Below, piece after piece: positions 16,539 through 24,321 of a stretch of 64,000 nucleotides of DNA. This DNA is from Aquimonas voraii (GTDB taxonomy: Bacteria; Pseudomonadota; Gammaproteobacteria; Xanthomonadales; Xanthomonadaceae): the NCBI RefSeq assembly GCF_900101825.1, contig NZ_FNAG01000006.1, forward strand, positions 124,001 through 188,000, read 5' to 3'. The notes beneath the pieces are model-generated. The model was not told the origin of the DNA. It ran no database searches and was given only the letters and a program-made list of their open reading frames with translations. Made by a program: the position numbers and the translations under genes. Position 1 is the stretch's first letter. Each line of letters starts with the position of its first letter.

Positions 16539-16742
16539 TCAATTGATGGCCTGGAGCAGCATGCCGGCGCCGCAGCCGATCACCGCACCGGCGGCCGCGC
16601 CGGGAAGGTTTCCGATCAGCCCGCCGATGAAGCTGCCGGCGCCTGCGCCGGTCACGCAGGCCTGGGCGTAGGAACCGCCAGAGACGGCGGCAATGTCGCT
16701 GAAGCTCAGCTCACGGGTGTTCAAGTGGGTTGCGCTATGCAT
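16539..16742 (-). CDS. Double-glycine-leader bacteriocin-like peptide with glycine zipper (67 aa)
   Basis: Leader of 23 residues ending LSFSDIAAVSGG, a textbook double-glycine leader. The mature 44 residues include GAGAGSFIGGLIGNLPGAAA and later GAVIGCGAGMLL, with two cysteines and dense GxxxG motifs. AAAGGAAA precedes ATG 16742. First gene of the operon; the near-perfect ECF-type motif C ends 78 nt upstream. Its leader closely resembles that of the X-Pro peptide at 12672-12854, which argues that one exporter handles both peptide classes. Confidence 0.82.
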   Translation of the reverse strand: MHSATHLNTRELSFSDIAAVSGGSYAQACVTGAGAGSFIGGLIGNLPGAAAGAVIGCGAGMLLQAIN

Positions 16743-16820
16743 GTTGTTTCCTTTTCACGGCTGTTCATTGATAAAACGACATTGAGGGGAGTCCGTGTGC
16801 TTCTCGTCGCCCCCCAGGCA

Positions 16821-16852
16821 TCTACTCGCGTCTGCAACGGCCGATCGATCAA
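16821..16852 (-). promoter_or_regulatory. ECF-sigma-type promoter of the glycine-zipper peptide operon (site C)
   Basis: Minus strand: TGATCGATCG, 12 nt, GCGAGTAGAT. The -35-like half is identical to sites A and B, and 9 of 10 bases of the -10-like half match. It lies 78 nt upstream of the first peptide start codon. Two long identical blocks at fixed spacing in three places make chance very unlikely. Confidence 0.82.
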
Positions 16853-16916
16853 ACGCTGCTGCCCACCCCGCATCGGTCACGGTGCGCAGGCGTCCCAGCG
16901 CCGCGAGAGGCTGCTT

Positions 16917-16948
16917 TGAGCGGCGAAGCTGCCGCGTTCCGAGTAGAG
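16917..16948 (+). promoter_or_regulatory. Candidate ECF-sigma promoter for the peptide exporter gene (site F)
   Basis: Plus strand: TGAGCGGCGA, 12 nt, CCGAGTAGAG. The -10-like core CGAGTAGA is intact. The -35-like half keeps TGA and CG only (5 of 10). Same spacing as the other sites and 27 nt before ATG 16976. It suggests weaker expression of the exporter than of the peptides. Confidence 0.5.
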
Positions 16949-16975
16949 GGGAGAGTTCCCCGCCGGCCACCCGCC

Positions 16976-19180
16976 ATGACTGATGCATCCCCGATCCTGG
17001 GCCGCTCCCGCCTCCGCCCCATCCTGCAAACCGAGGCCGCAGAATGCGGCCTCGCCTGCCTGGCGATGGTGGCGGGCTACCACGGACTCGCTACCGACCT
17101 TCCGACCCTGCGTCAGCAACACTCGCTGTCACTGAAGGGCGCGAACCTGGTGCGGCTGATCGACATCGCGGGTCGCATGGGTCTGAATGCGCGCGCGCTG
17201 CGGCTGGAGCTCGACGAGCTTGGACAGCTGAAAGCGCCCTGCGTGCTGCATTGGGACCTGAACCACTTCGTGGTGCTCAAGTCGGTCGACTCCAAGCGGG
17301 TGGTGATCCTCGATCCCGCGCACGGCGAGCGCACGCTGAGCCTCAAGGAGGCTTCGCGCCACTTCACCGGCGTCGCGCTGGAGCTTCAGCCCGGCGCCGA
17401 CTTCCGCGCCGGCGAAGCGCGCCAGCGGGTGACGCTGCGCCAGCTGCTCGGCCAGGTGTCCGGCCTCAAGCGCGCGCTGGTCACGATTCTCGCGCTGGCG
17501 CTGGTGCTCGAGCTGTTCGTACTGGTCATGCCCTTCCATATGCAGTGGATGATCGACCACGCGCTGGTGACCTCCGACCGCAGCCTGGTCACCGTGCTGG
17601 GCGTGGCCTTCCTGATGCTGATCGCTTTCCAGGCCGCGGTCTCGGCGGCACGCAGCTGGGCGGTGGGCTACCTCGGCATCCATCTCAACCTGCAGTGGAC
17701 CGCCAACGTATTCGCGCACCTCTTGCGGCTTCCCATCGACTACTTCGAAAAGCGCCATCTGGGTGACGTGGTCTCTCGCTTTGGCTCGCTGCAGGCCATC
17801 CAGCGGGCACTCACCACCAGCTTCATCGAAGCCCTGCTCGATGGCCTGCTTGGCGCGGTCACCCTCGTCGTCATGTGGCTGTATGCGCCCCTGCTGGCGG
17901 CCGTCGCGGTCGGCGCGGTGCTGCTCTACCTGGGGCTCAGGCTGGCCCTGTATGCGCCGCTGCGCGAGGCCACCGAGCAGCAGATCGTCTGCGGCGCGAA
18001 GGCGCAGAGCCACCTGCTGGAGTCGGTGCGCGGGGTCCAGACCATCAAGCTCGCGGATCGCGCCGCCGACCGTCGCGGTCGCTACTTCAATCTCAATGTC
18101 GACACCGCCAATCGCGAGTTCTCGATCGTGCGCCTGGGCGTAGGGTTCGGCGCGGCCAACCGCCTGTTGTTCGGCGCAGAACGCATCGTGGTGATCTGGC
18201 TGGGCGCACTCGCAGTGCTTGACGCACAGTTCTCGGTCGGGATGCTGGTGGCCTTCCTCGCCTACAAGGACCAGTTCACGTCGCGCACCTCGGCCCTGAT
18301 CGAAAAGCTCTTCGAGCTGCGCATGCTTCGCCTGCATGGCGAGCGCCTCGCCGACATCGCGCTGACCGCGCCCGAACCGGACGAGGCCGAACTGCGCCAG
18401 TTCACGGGCCCTGAGCTTCGAGCCACGCTGTCGGTGCGGAACCTGAGCTACCGCTATGCCGAGGGCGAGCCCTGGGTGGTCAAGGACCTCGATCTGGAAA
18501 TCGAGGAAGGCGAATCGGTGGCCGTGATCGGCGCCTCGGGCTGCGGCAAGACGACCCTGCTCAAGCTCATGCTCGGCCTGCTGAAGCCGGTGCAGGGCGA
18601 AGTGCTGGTGGATGGCCAGCCCTTGCAGCGCATCGGAATGCGGCGCTATCGCGGCATGCTCGGCGCGGTGATGCAGGAGGACCAGTTGTTCGCGGGCTCG
18701 CTGGCCGACAACATCGCCCTGTTCGATCCCGAAGTCGATCAGCAGCGCGTGGAATCCGCGGCGCGCATGGCCGCGGTGCATGAAGACATCGCCGCCATGC
18801 CGATGGGCTACAACACACTGATCGGTGACATGGGCACATCGCTTTCAGGCGGCCAGAAGCAGCGCGTGCTGCTGGCGCGCGCCCTGTATCGCCAGCCCAG
18901 GCTGCTGTTCCTCGACGAGGCCACCAGCCACCTCGACGTCGAGCGCGAGCGCCTCGTCAACGATGCGGTGAAGCAGATGCAAGTCACCCGCATCATCATC
19001 GCCCACCGTCCGGAGACCATTCACAGCGCAGACCGCGTGGTGGTGATGCACGGTGGCCGCATCGTCCAGACGTTCCGCCCACGCGATCTGCTGCGGCCGG
19101 CTGAGGCCGGCCAGCACCCGCTCTCGCAGGGGTCACAGCAGGCCGCAGCGGCTCCGGCCGCGACCGCCCTCGCCAGTTGA
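16976..19180 (+). CDS. Peptidase-containing ABC exporter (C39 peptidase, CvaB/RaxB type)
   Basis: 734 residues from ATG 16976; a TTG 20 codons earlier overlaps the putative promoter and is not preferred. An N-terminal C39 peptidase carries Gln18, catalytic C24 (QTEAAECGLACLAM), H97 (LNHFVVL) and D113 (LDPAHG). It cuts leaders after double glycine. The transmembrane domain has six helices (about 165-430). The ATPase has Walker A GASGCGKTT from G519, signature LSGGQKQR from L623 and Walker B ending at D647. It processes and exports the leader peptides encoded on both sides, working with the HlyD-type protein. It is divergent from the glycine-zipper operon. All catalytic residues are present, so it should be active. 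Confidence 0.95.
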   Translation: MTDASPILGRSRLRPILQTEAAECGLACLAMVAGYHGLATDLPTLRQQHSLSLKGANLVRLIDIAGRMGLNARALRLELDELGQLKAPCVLHWDLNHFVVLKSVDSKRVVILDPAHGERTLSLKEASRHFTGVALELQPGADFRAGEARQRVTLRQLLGQVSGLKRALVTILALALVLELFVLVMPFHMQWMIDHALVTSDRSLVTVLGVAFLMLIAFQAAVSAARSWAVGYLGIHLNLQWTANVFAHLLRLPIDYFEKRHLGDVVSRFGSLQAIQRALTTSFIEALLDGLLGAVTLVVMWLYAPLLAAVAVGAVLLYLGLRLALYAPLREATEQQIVCGAKAQSHLLESVRGVQTIKLADRAADRRGRYFNLNVDTANREFSIVRLGVGFGAANRLLFGAERIVVIWLGALAVLDAQFSVGMLVAFLAYKDQFTSRTSALIEKLFELRMLRLHGERLADIALTAPEPDEAELRQFTGPELRATLSVRNLSYRYAEGEPWVVKDLDLEIEEGESVAVIGASGCGKTTLLKLMLGLLKPVQGEVLVDGQPLQRIGMRRYRGMLGAVMQEDQLFAGSLADNIALFDPEVDQQRVESAARMAAVHEDIAAMPMGYNTLIGDMGTSLSGGQKQRVLLARALYRQPRLLFLDEATSHLDVERERLVNDAVKQMQVTRIIIAHRPETIHSADRVVVMHGGRIVQTFRPRDLLRPAEAGQHPLSQGSQQAAAAPAATALAS

Positions 19181-20136
19181 GGCCAGCCAACCGGCTTCCC
19201 GGCCGGGGCAACCTGACCGCCGCCGCTTGCGTTCCCGCTGCTGACGTCCGGTCTTGCGTCACGCCCGTTGCCGGGCTGCATACGGGTCGCGGACGCCTCG
19301 ACCCGAGCACCTCACAGGTTGAGTTTGCTGAAGAGCCCGGCGCCCCACGCTTATTGGTTACGCTGCTGCAACCACGATCGGCGGGCGCACGTGCAGTGCG
19401 TGTCCTCGCCCTATGCGCGGGGCCAGTGGCAGCCACCGTTTGCTAGGCAGTGCGGATCACGCGACGCGACTGATCCAAGCGCTTCGATGGGAGCGCGCTG
19501 GTCAACGGGCAAGCCAATCCCCCTCTACGGGGAGCGGAGAAACCTTGGCGGACGCGGCCGGGCCGTCGACGAGCCGCAACCTGATGCCCAAACGGCACAA
19601 GCGCGCTTGCCTCGTGGCGGACAAGTCCTGCCGAACTATGTCTGACCGCGCAGCACCGGGCGCGGCAACGGCCCCGTCAATCTGCGCGTCGGAGTCCCGT
19701 GCTCGCACGCGGGGCGCTGCGGCTGTGGAAGTCGACGATGCCGCCGCGCAGAGGACGCGAACGGTGGGCAGGCGCGGCAGTCGGGCGCAGCGTCCTGCGA
19801 CACCTGCCTGGTGCTGTCCTGCCGCATCGCCGATCCGGAGCGGCTCGCATCTGTCCAGGCGGCCCGCCGCATCCGCACCGACGCGCACTCGAATCGCAGC
19901 CGCTGAAACGCAAAAGCCCCGGACGCAAGGTCCGGGGCTGCCACGAAGATCTGCTGAACGCTGTGGACACCTGTTTGAGGGCAGCAGGCTCCGAAGGGGG
20001 CTCGTCTCGTCCCTTCCAGGACGACGCTCGTACTGCCGATTGCTCTTCCGGACCTGCGGAACGCGCGCCCTGCAGAGGGCCGCGCGGACCGCATTACTCA
20101 GTGCACAACCGGACGCCGGCGCACGCGAGGGGACGT
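19181..20136. other. Gene-poor stretch after the exporter gene
   Basis: About 950 nt with no gene I can support. It holds one clear minus-strand terminator (19911-19939). Reading frames of up to 150 codons on the minus strand lack start signals and look like non-coding high-GC sequence. Confidence 0.45.
19911..19939 (-). terminator. Intrinsic terminator, minus strand
   Basis: Perfect 10-bp stem (AGCCCCGGAC / GTCCGGGGCT) with a 5-nt loop and a TTTT run on the minus strand. It lies about 200 nt downstream of the secreted-protein gene and is the only terminator found for it. Confidence 0.72.
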
Positions 20137-20904
20137 TCAGCGCTGCTGCATCTCGGGCCCACTGCCTTCGGCGCTGGCAGCCTTGCCGCCCTCGGGCCTG
20201 CGGGCGCCCACGTCGAAATGCAGCTCAAGGCCGCGGCTCCGCCACAGCTGCAGGCGGGTGTTGGCGTCCAGCGTGGGCAGACCGACTTCGACGCTCTGCT
20301 GGCCGCTGGACACCTTCAACTGCGGTCCGTTCAGTTCGTCGATGCGCCAGTCGACCAGTACGCTGCTGCGACCCTGTGCGAGCGGCAGGCGCGCCAGCGG
20401 ACGGCTCTCGCCAAGGGCGCGCACCAGCAGCTCGAAGCCGCCATGGCCATCACGTTCGATCTGCAGCGAAACGCCGCTGCGCTTGCCGTCCATCGCCTGC
20501 AGCTCGAGCACCGGCAGGCTGCTGCCGACACCGTAGCCAAGTGCCTGGGAGTCCAGCGCCAGACGCAGGCTGCGACCGGAATCGCGAGGGTCATGCAAGG
20601 CGAACTCGACGGGCAGCGGCAGACTCAGCGCAGGCAGTGATTTCAGCATCATCTCGTGGTCTTCGTAACCGCCGCCACGCGGCATCGGCGTCCAGCTGCT
20701 GAGGCAATGCCAGTTGCCCGTGGCCAGGTAGGAGGTACACAGGCCCTCGTCCAGGTTGTCGCCCCACAGCGCGCAGCCGATCGGCGGGTAGAAGTGAGCG
20801 GGCCGATCACAGCGCCAGTCCTCACGGACTTCGGCATGGGCCACCGACACCGTTGCCAGGCTGAGCATCACGAGGGTGGAAGGCTGGAGGGACAGGTTCG
20901 ACAC
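20137..20904 (-). CDS. Secreted protein of unknown function, member of the ECF regulon
   Basis: 255 residues from a GTG (GGAGA 6 nt upstream). A signal peptide ends at VAHA (about residue 24). The next 60 residues hold four cysteines (RCDRP, GCALW, LCTSY, HCLSS), suggesting two disulfides. The rest is beta-rich with repeated short hydrophobic strands and a Gly/Glu-rich tail. I recognise no family. Motif A lies 60 nt upstream of the start codon, the same distance as motif B from the sigma factor gene. It therefore looks like a direct target of the ECF sigma factor and part of the peptide system, perhaps a periplasmic or extracellular partner, protector or receptor. Confidence 0.75.
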   Translation of the reverse strand: MSNLSLQPSTLVMLSLATVSVAHAEVREDWRCDRPAHFYPPIGCALWGDNLDEGLCTSYLATGNWHCLSSWTPMPRGGGYEDHEMMLKSLPALSLPLPVEFALHDPRDSGRSLRLALDSQALGYGVGSSLPVLELQAMDGKRSGVSLQIERDGHGGFELLVRALGESRPLARLPLAQGRSSVLVDWRIDELNGPQLKVSSGQQSVEVGLPTLDANTRLQLWRSRGLELHFDVGARRPEGGKAASAEGSGPEMQQR

Positions 20905-20964
20905 GGCGGATCTCCGATGGCTGGACGGGATGGCAACACGATCACGGCTTCTACGGCCGTGCTT

Positions 20965-20996
20965 GTCTACTCGCAGCCGGCAGGGCCGATCGATCA
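20965..20996 (-). promoter_or_regulatory. ECF-sigma-type promoter of the secreted-protein gene (site A)
   Basis: Minus strand: TGATCGATCG, 12 nt, GCGAGTAGAC. It overlaps the last codon of the kinase gene (which ends at 20994) and ends 60 nt before the start of the secreted-protein gene. Identical to site B in both halves. Confidence 0.85.
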
Positions 20997-23504
20997 GGGT
21001 GACGACACGCCCGATGCAAGCACGCGTCGGGCGCGCAGGCAGGCGTCAGTCCCCTTCGCTTCGCTGGCCACGCAGGCGTCCGCCACTATGCGGCGGAGCA
21101 GTTCGCGCACCGGTGCTGGCGCCTGCTCCAGCATCGGCCTGGGCACGGCCATGAGGATGCGGAGTGCCTCATCGGCCCGGCCCCTCTGCAGCAGCGAATC
21201 CGCCATTCCCGCACGGAAAAAAGCCAAGGTCTGGCCCGACTCGCCGAAGACACGCAGCCCGGTCGCCAAGACTTCCTCAAACAGCTGGTCGGAGCGCGGA
21301 TCCATCGGTGCGCTGCGCGCCAGCGACAGCGCCAGGTTGTACTGCGCGCGCAGGGTGGTGCCGTGCTCCGGGCCAAGTTGGCTGCGATACAGCTCTACGG
21401 CTTCCTCGAGCACCGGAACCGCCCTCGCCGAATCGCCAGTGCTGTCCAGGGCATTGGCCAAGGTATTGAGCGCTGCGGCATACACCGGCACCTCGCGCCC
21501 GTAGGCCCTCACGATGTCGTCAACAGCGCGTTGCGCCTCGGAAATCGCAGCATCGACGCGCCCCAGGCGGCGCAAGACCTCGACGCGCCGCAGACGAGCG
21601 CGCGTCAGGTTCGGATGTCCCGGGGAGTGCAGGACGGATTGTTCGGCCAGTAGCGCGTCCAGGGTCGCCAGGGAGGCTTCGTCCCGACCCTGCAGGCGCT
21701 GCAGGTAGGCGAGTTCAAGCTTGGCGTGGAAGGTCCAGACGGAGTCGTTGCCGGCCGCCAGCGCGGCACGGAAGTCGGCCTCGGCCTCTGCATAGCGTCG
21801 CTCGTACACGGCCAGGGTACCGCGCACCACATGCAGTTCCGCGGTTTGGGGGCCGCCTGCCTCCACATAGTCATGCAGCGCCGCATGGGCGGCCTGCAGG
21901 CGGTCGCCGAGCGTGTCCGCACGCGCCTTGAGCAGCCGCAACGCCTGCGCTTCCGCGGGCGTGGCGATGCCCGTGGCCAGCGCCTGCGCGGCGAGGCCTG
22001 CGGCGTTCTCCGACAGGCCGAGACCGAGCTCGACGTCCGCGATGACTCCGGCCAGGCTCGCGTAGAGCTCGGGCTGGACCGTGCGCAGACTGTCGAGATC
22101 GGCACGTGCCGCCGCCATCACCTGGCGTGCCGACAGGTCGGCGCCCGCACTGCGTGCAGGGTCGGCGGCGTAGAACGCGGCCTTGAGGAAGTCGATGGCC
22201 TGCTCCGCGCGATCGCGTTCGCGGCGCACCTCCATCGTCTGCTGCAGGATCACCGCACCGAGAACAAGGGCGGCAATACAGCCCGCCGCCACGCCGGCCA
22301 CGGCATAGCGATGGCGGCCCAGAAACTTGCGCAGGCGATACCAGTGCTGTCCGCCGCGTGCGCTGACCGGGCGCTGTTCAAGATAGGCGGAGATATCGGC
22401 ATCGAAGTGCTCCAGCGTGGCGTAGCGTTCACCGACGCCCTTGCGGAGCGCGCGCTCCACGATGGCGTCGAGATCCCCGCGCAGGCTGCGGACAAGCGAC
22501 TGAGGCCGCACGTGCCCGCGCGCGAGCGCGACCACCGACGCCGCCTGGCTGGCACGCCGGCTCGGAGCCTCGGGCGGCGTATGCAGGATCAAGCGCTCGA
22601 TCTGACCCGGGCTCAGGCCTTCGAAGTCGAAGGGCGGGCTGCCGCACAGCAGCTCGTAAAGCAGCACGCCGAGTGCATAGACGTCGCAGCCGACCGTGAC
22701 GGGTTCGCCCCGCCACTGCTCGGGCGCCGCATGCGAAAGCGTGAAGTAGCGCTCAGCCGTGCCGGTGACCTGGTCACCAGCGGCGTCCAGCGGCTTGGCG
22801 ATGCCAAAGTCGAGCAGCTTGGCCTGACCCGCGGCATCGACCAGGATGTTCGAAGGCTTCAAGTCGCGGTGGACGATCAGATTGCGGTGAGCGTGCGAAC
22901 AGGCGGCGAGCACCTGCCGGAACAGGCGCAGGCGGGCATCGAGGTCCAGTCCGCGGACATCGCAGTGGCGGGTAATCGGTTCCCCGCGCACGCGCTCCAT
23001 CGCCACCCAGGGCGTGCCATCTTCGGCGCTGCCGGCATCGAGCAGGCGACAGATGCCGGGGTGATCCAGCGCCGCGAGCATGCGTCGTTCGCTGGAGAAG
23101 CGGCGCAGCAGCGCAGGATTGACCATCTGCCGGCTGACCAGCTTGACCGCGACTTCCTGCTCGAACTCGCCATCGGTGCGGCGGGCGGCGTGGACACGCC
23201 CCATGCCTCCGCGTCCGATCTCCTCTCCCAGCAGGTAGCGGCCCAGGGTCTGACCGCTGTAGTCGCGCTCTTCGAAGGGGTCGTCGAAGTCACCGGTGAG
23301 GCGCTCAAGGGCGGACACGGTATGCGCGTCACGCAGACGCAAATCGCGCGCGATCAGCCGCTCAAGCTCGACGCGCAGCGCAGTGTCGGAACCCGTCTGC
23401 GAAGCGATGTAGCGCTCGCGCTCGCCCCGCGGCATGTCCACCGCGATGTTGAACAGCTGCAGCAACCGCTTCAGGCGATCCGGATCTCGCGTGCTCGAAC
23501 TCAA
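20994..23504 (-). CDS. Membrane Ser/Thr protein kinase with periplasmic TPR-like region, partner of the ECF sigma factor (PknS-like)
   Basis: 836 residues from a TTG at 23504 (GAGG 5 nt upstream), 10 nt after the sigma factor stop. The N-terminal ~80 residues are helical. The kinase domain runs from IGRGGMGRVHAA (residue 96) with K121, HRDLKPSN with D214, and DFGIAK from D232. A membrane helix spans about 401-420. The C-terminal ~400 residues are TPR-like alpha repeats, predicted to be outside the inner membrane. The sigma-kinase pair resembles EcfK-PknS of Xanthomonas citri, where the kinase turns on the sigma factor to activate type VI secretion. Here the candidate targets are peptide genes instead. 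All catalytic residues are present. Confidence 0.9.
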   Translation of the reverse strand: MSSSTRDPDRLKRLLQLFNIAVDMPRGERERYIASQTGSDTALRVELERLIARDLRLRDAHTVSALERLTGDFDDPFEERDYSGQTLGRYLLGEEIGRGGMGRVHAARRTDGEFEQEVAVKLVSRQMVNPALLRRFSSERRMLAALDHPGICRLLDAGSAEDGTPWVAMERVRGEPITRHCDVRGLDLDARLRLFRQVLAACSHAHRNLIVHRDLKPSNILVDAAGQAKLLDFGIAKPLDAAGDQVTGTAERYFTLSHAAPEQWRGEPVTVGCDVYALGVLLYELLCGSPPFDFEGLSPGQIERLILHTPPEAPSRRASQAASVVALARGHVRPQSLVRSLRGDLDAIVERALRKGVGERYATLEHFDADISAYLEQRPVSARGGQHWYRLRKFLGRHRYAVAGVAAGCIAALVLGAVILQQTMEVRRERDRAEQAIDFLKAAFYAADPARSAGADLSARQVMAAARADLDSLRTVQPELYASLAGVIADVELGLGLSENAAGLAAQALATGIATPAEAQALRLLKARADTLGDRLQAAHAALHDYVEAGGPQTAELHVVRGTLAVYERRYAEAEADFRAALAAGNDSVWTFHAKLELAYLQRLQGRDEASLATLDALLAEQSVLHSPGHPNLTRARLRRVEVLRRLGRVDAAISEAQRAVDDIVRAYGREVPVYAAALNTLANALDSTGDSARAVPVLEEAVELYRSQLGPEHGTTLRAQYNLALSLARSAPMDPRSDQLFEEVLATGLRVFGESGQTLAFFRAGMADSLLQRGRADEALRILMAVPRPMLEQAPAPVRELLRRIVADACVASEAKGTDACLRARRVLASGVSSP

Positions 23505-23514
23505 GGCGACCTCG

Positions 23515-24159
23515 TCAACGCGGGGCGTCCGGGATGTCGAGGCGCTCCGCCAGCCAGGTGCGAGCAAAGCGCCATTGGCGGCCAACGGTGGCGGTTGAGG
23601 AGCCCATGACCGTTGCGATCTGCTCGACTGCAAGCCCGGAGAACAGGCGCAGCTCAACCACCCTGGCGCAGTCGGGGTCAGACTCCGCGAGCTCGGTCAG
23701 CGCCTGGTCCACAGCCAGCCAGTCGACCATGTCCGGCTGCATCGGCAGCTCGCCCAGGGCGACGTCCTCCAACTGCACGAAGGGCAAACCACCGCCGCGC
23801 TTCTCGGCGCTGCGCTCGCGCAGGTAGTCGACCACCACGCGGCGAATCACGGTCGCGGCAATCGCGAAGAAGTGGTCGCGATTCTTCCAATCCACGACCT
23901 TCTGCGGCGCCAGCCGTTCGTAGGCCTCGTGGGCCAGCTCGGTGGCACTCAGGGTCAGGACGCGCGAGTTGCGTCGCACCTGGGCACGCGCCATGTCGCG
24001 CAGCACCGGGTAGATGCTGCGCACAAGGCGATCTTCGGCAGACCGGTCGCCACGGTGCCAGTCGGCCAGCAGGGCGGTGATGGCAGCCTCACGCCCGGGA
24101 GGTAGTTCTTCAGCCACGGCCGCCACAAGTTCAGGCGATTCGGAGTGCAAGACTAGCAT
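23515..24159 (-). CDS. ECF-type RNA polymerase sigma factor (ECF43/EcfK-like)
   Basis: 214 residues from ATG 24159 (GGGAGG 9 nt upstream). Region 2 contains ELAHEAYERL and NRDHFFAIAATVIRRVVVDY; region 4 contains ELRLFSGLAVEQIATVMGSS followed by TATVGRQWRFARTWLAERL. The HFFAIAA/YLRER pattern places it in the ECF class that is commonly encoded with Ser/Thr kinases rather than anti-sigma factors. It precedes the kinase gene in one operon. Motif B, identical to motif A in both halves, ends 61 nt upstream, so the gene is probably autoregulated. Activation is likely by phosphorylation in region 2, by analogy with EcfK. Confidence 0.9.
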   Translation of the reverse strand: MLVLHSESPELVAAVAEELPPGREAAITALLADWHRGDRSAEDRLVRSIYPVLRDMARAQVRRNSRVLTLSATELAHEAYERLAPQKVVDWKNRDHFFAIAATVIRRVVVDYLRERSAEKRGGGLPFVQLEDVALGELPMQPDMVDWLAVDQALTELAESDPDCARVVELRLFSGLAVEQIATVMGSSTATVGRQWRFARTWLAERLDIPDAPR

Positions 24160-24220
24160 CGTGGCGATCCTCCCAGTGTCGACGCCCAAGCCCATGCGGT
24201 TGGTTCGGCGGGCTCACCAG

Positions 24221-24252
24221 GTCTACTCGCAGCCGCGGCAGGCGATCGATCA
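24221..24252 (-). promoter_or_regulatory. ECF-sigma-type promoter of the sigma-kinase operon (site B)
   Basis: Minus strand: TGATCGATCG, 12 nt, GCGAGTAGAC, 61 nt upstream of the sigma factor start codon. The position implies autoregulation. Confidence 0.85.
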
Positions 24253-24321
24253 ATCCACCAGTACAGCCCCATGCCGGCGGGGCATCAGGGCCACTTCGCA
24301 GTCGGGAATTCTGCGGATGGC

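Noticed and set aside
19021-19281. Minus-strand frame with GGG after a short N-terminus at the end of the exporter gene
   Set aside because: Mostly antisense to the conserved C-terminus of the exporter; no ribosome binding site.
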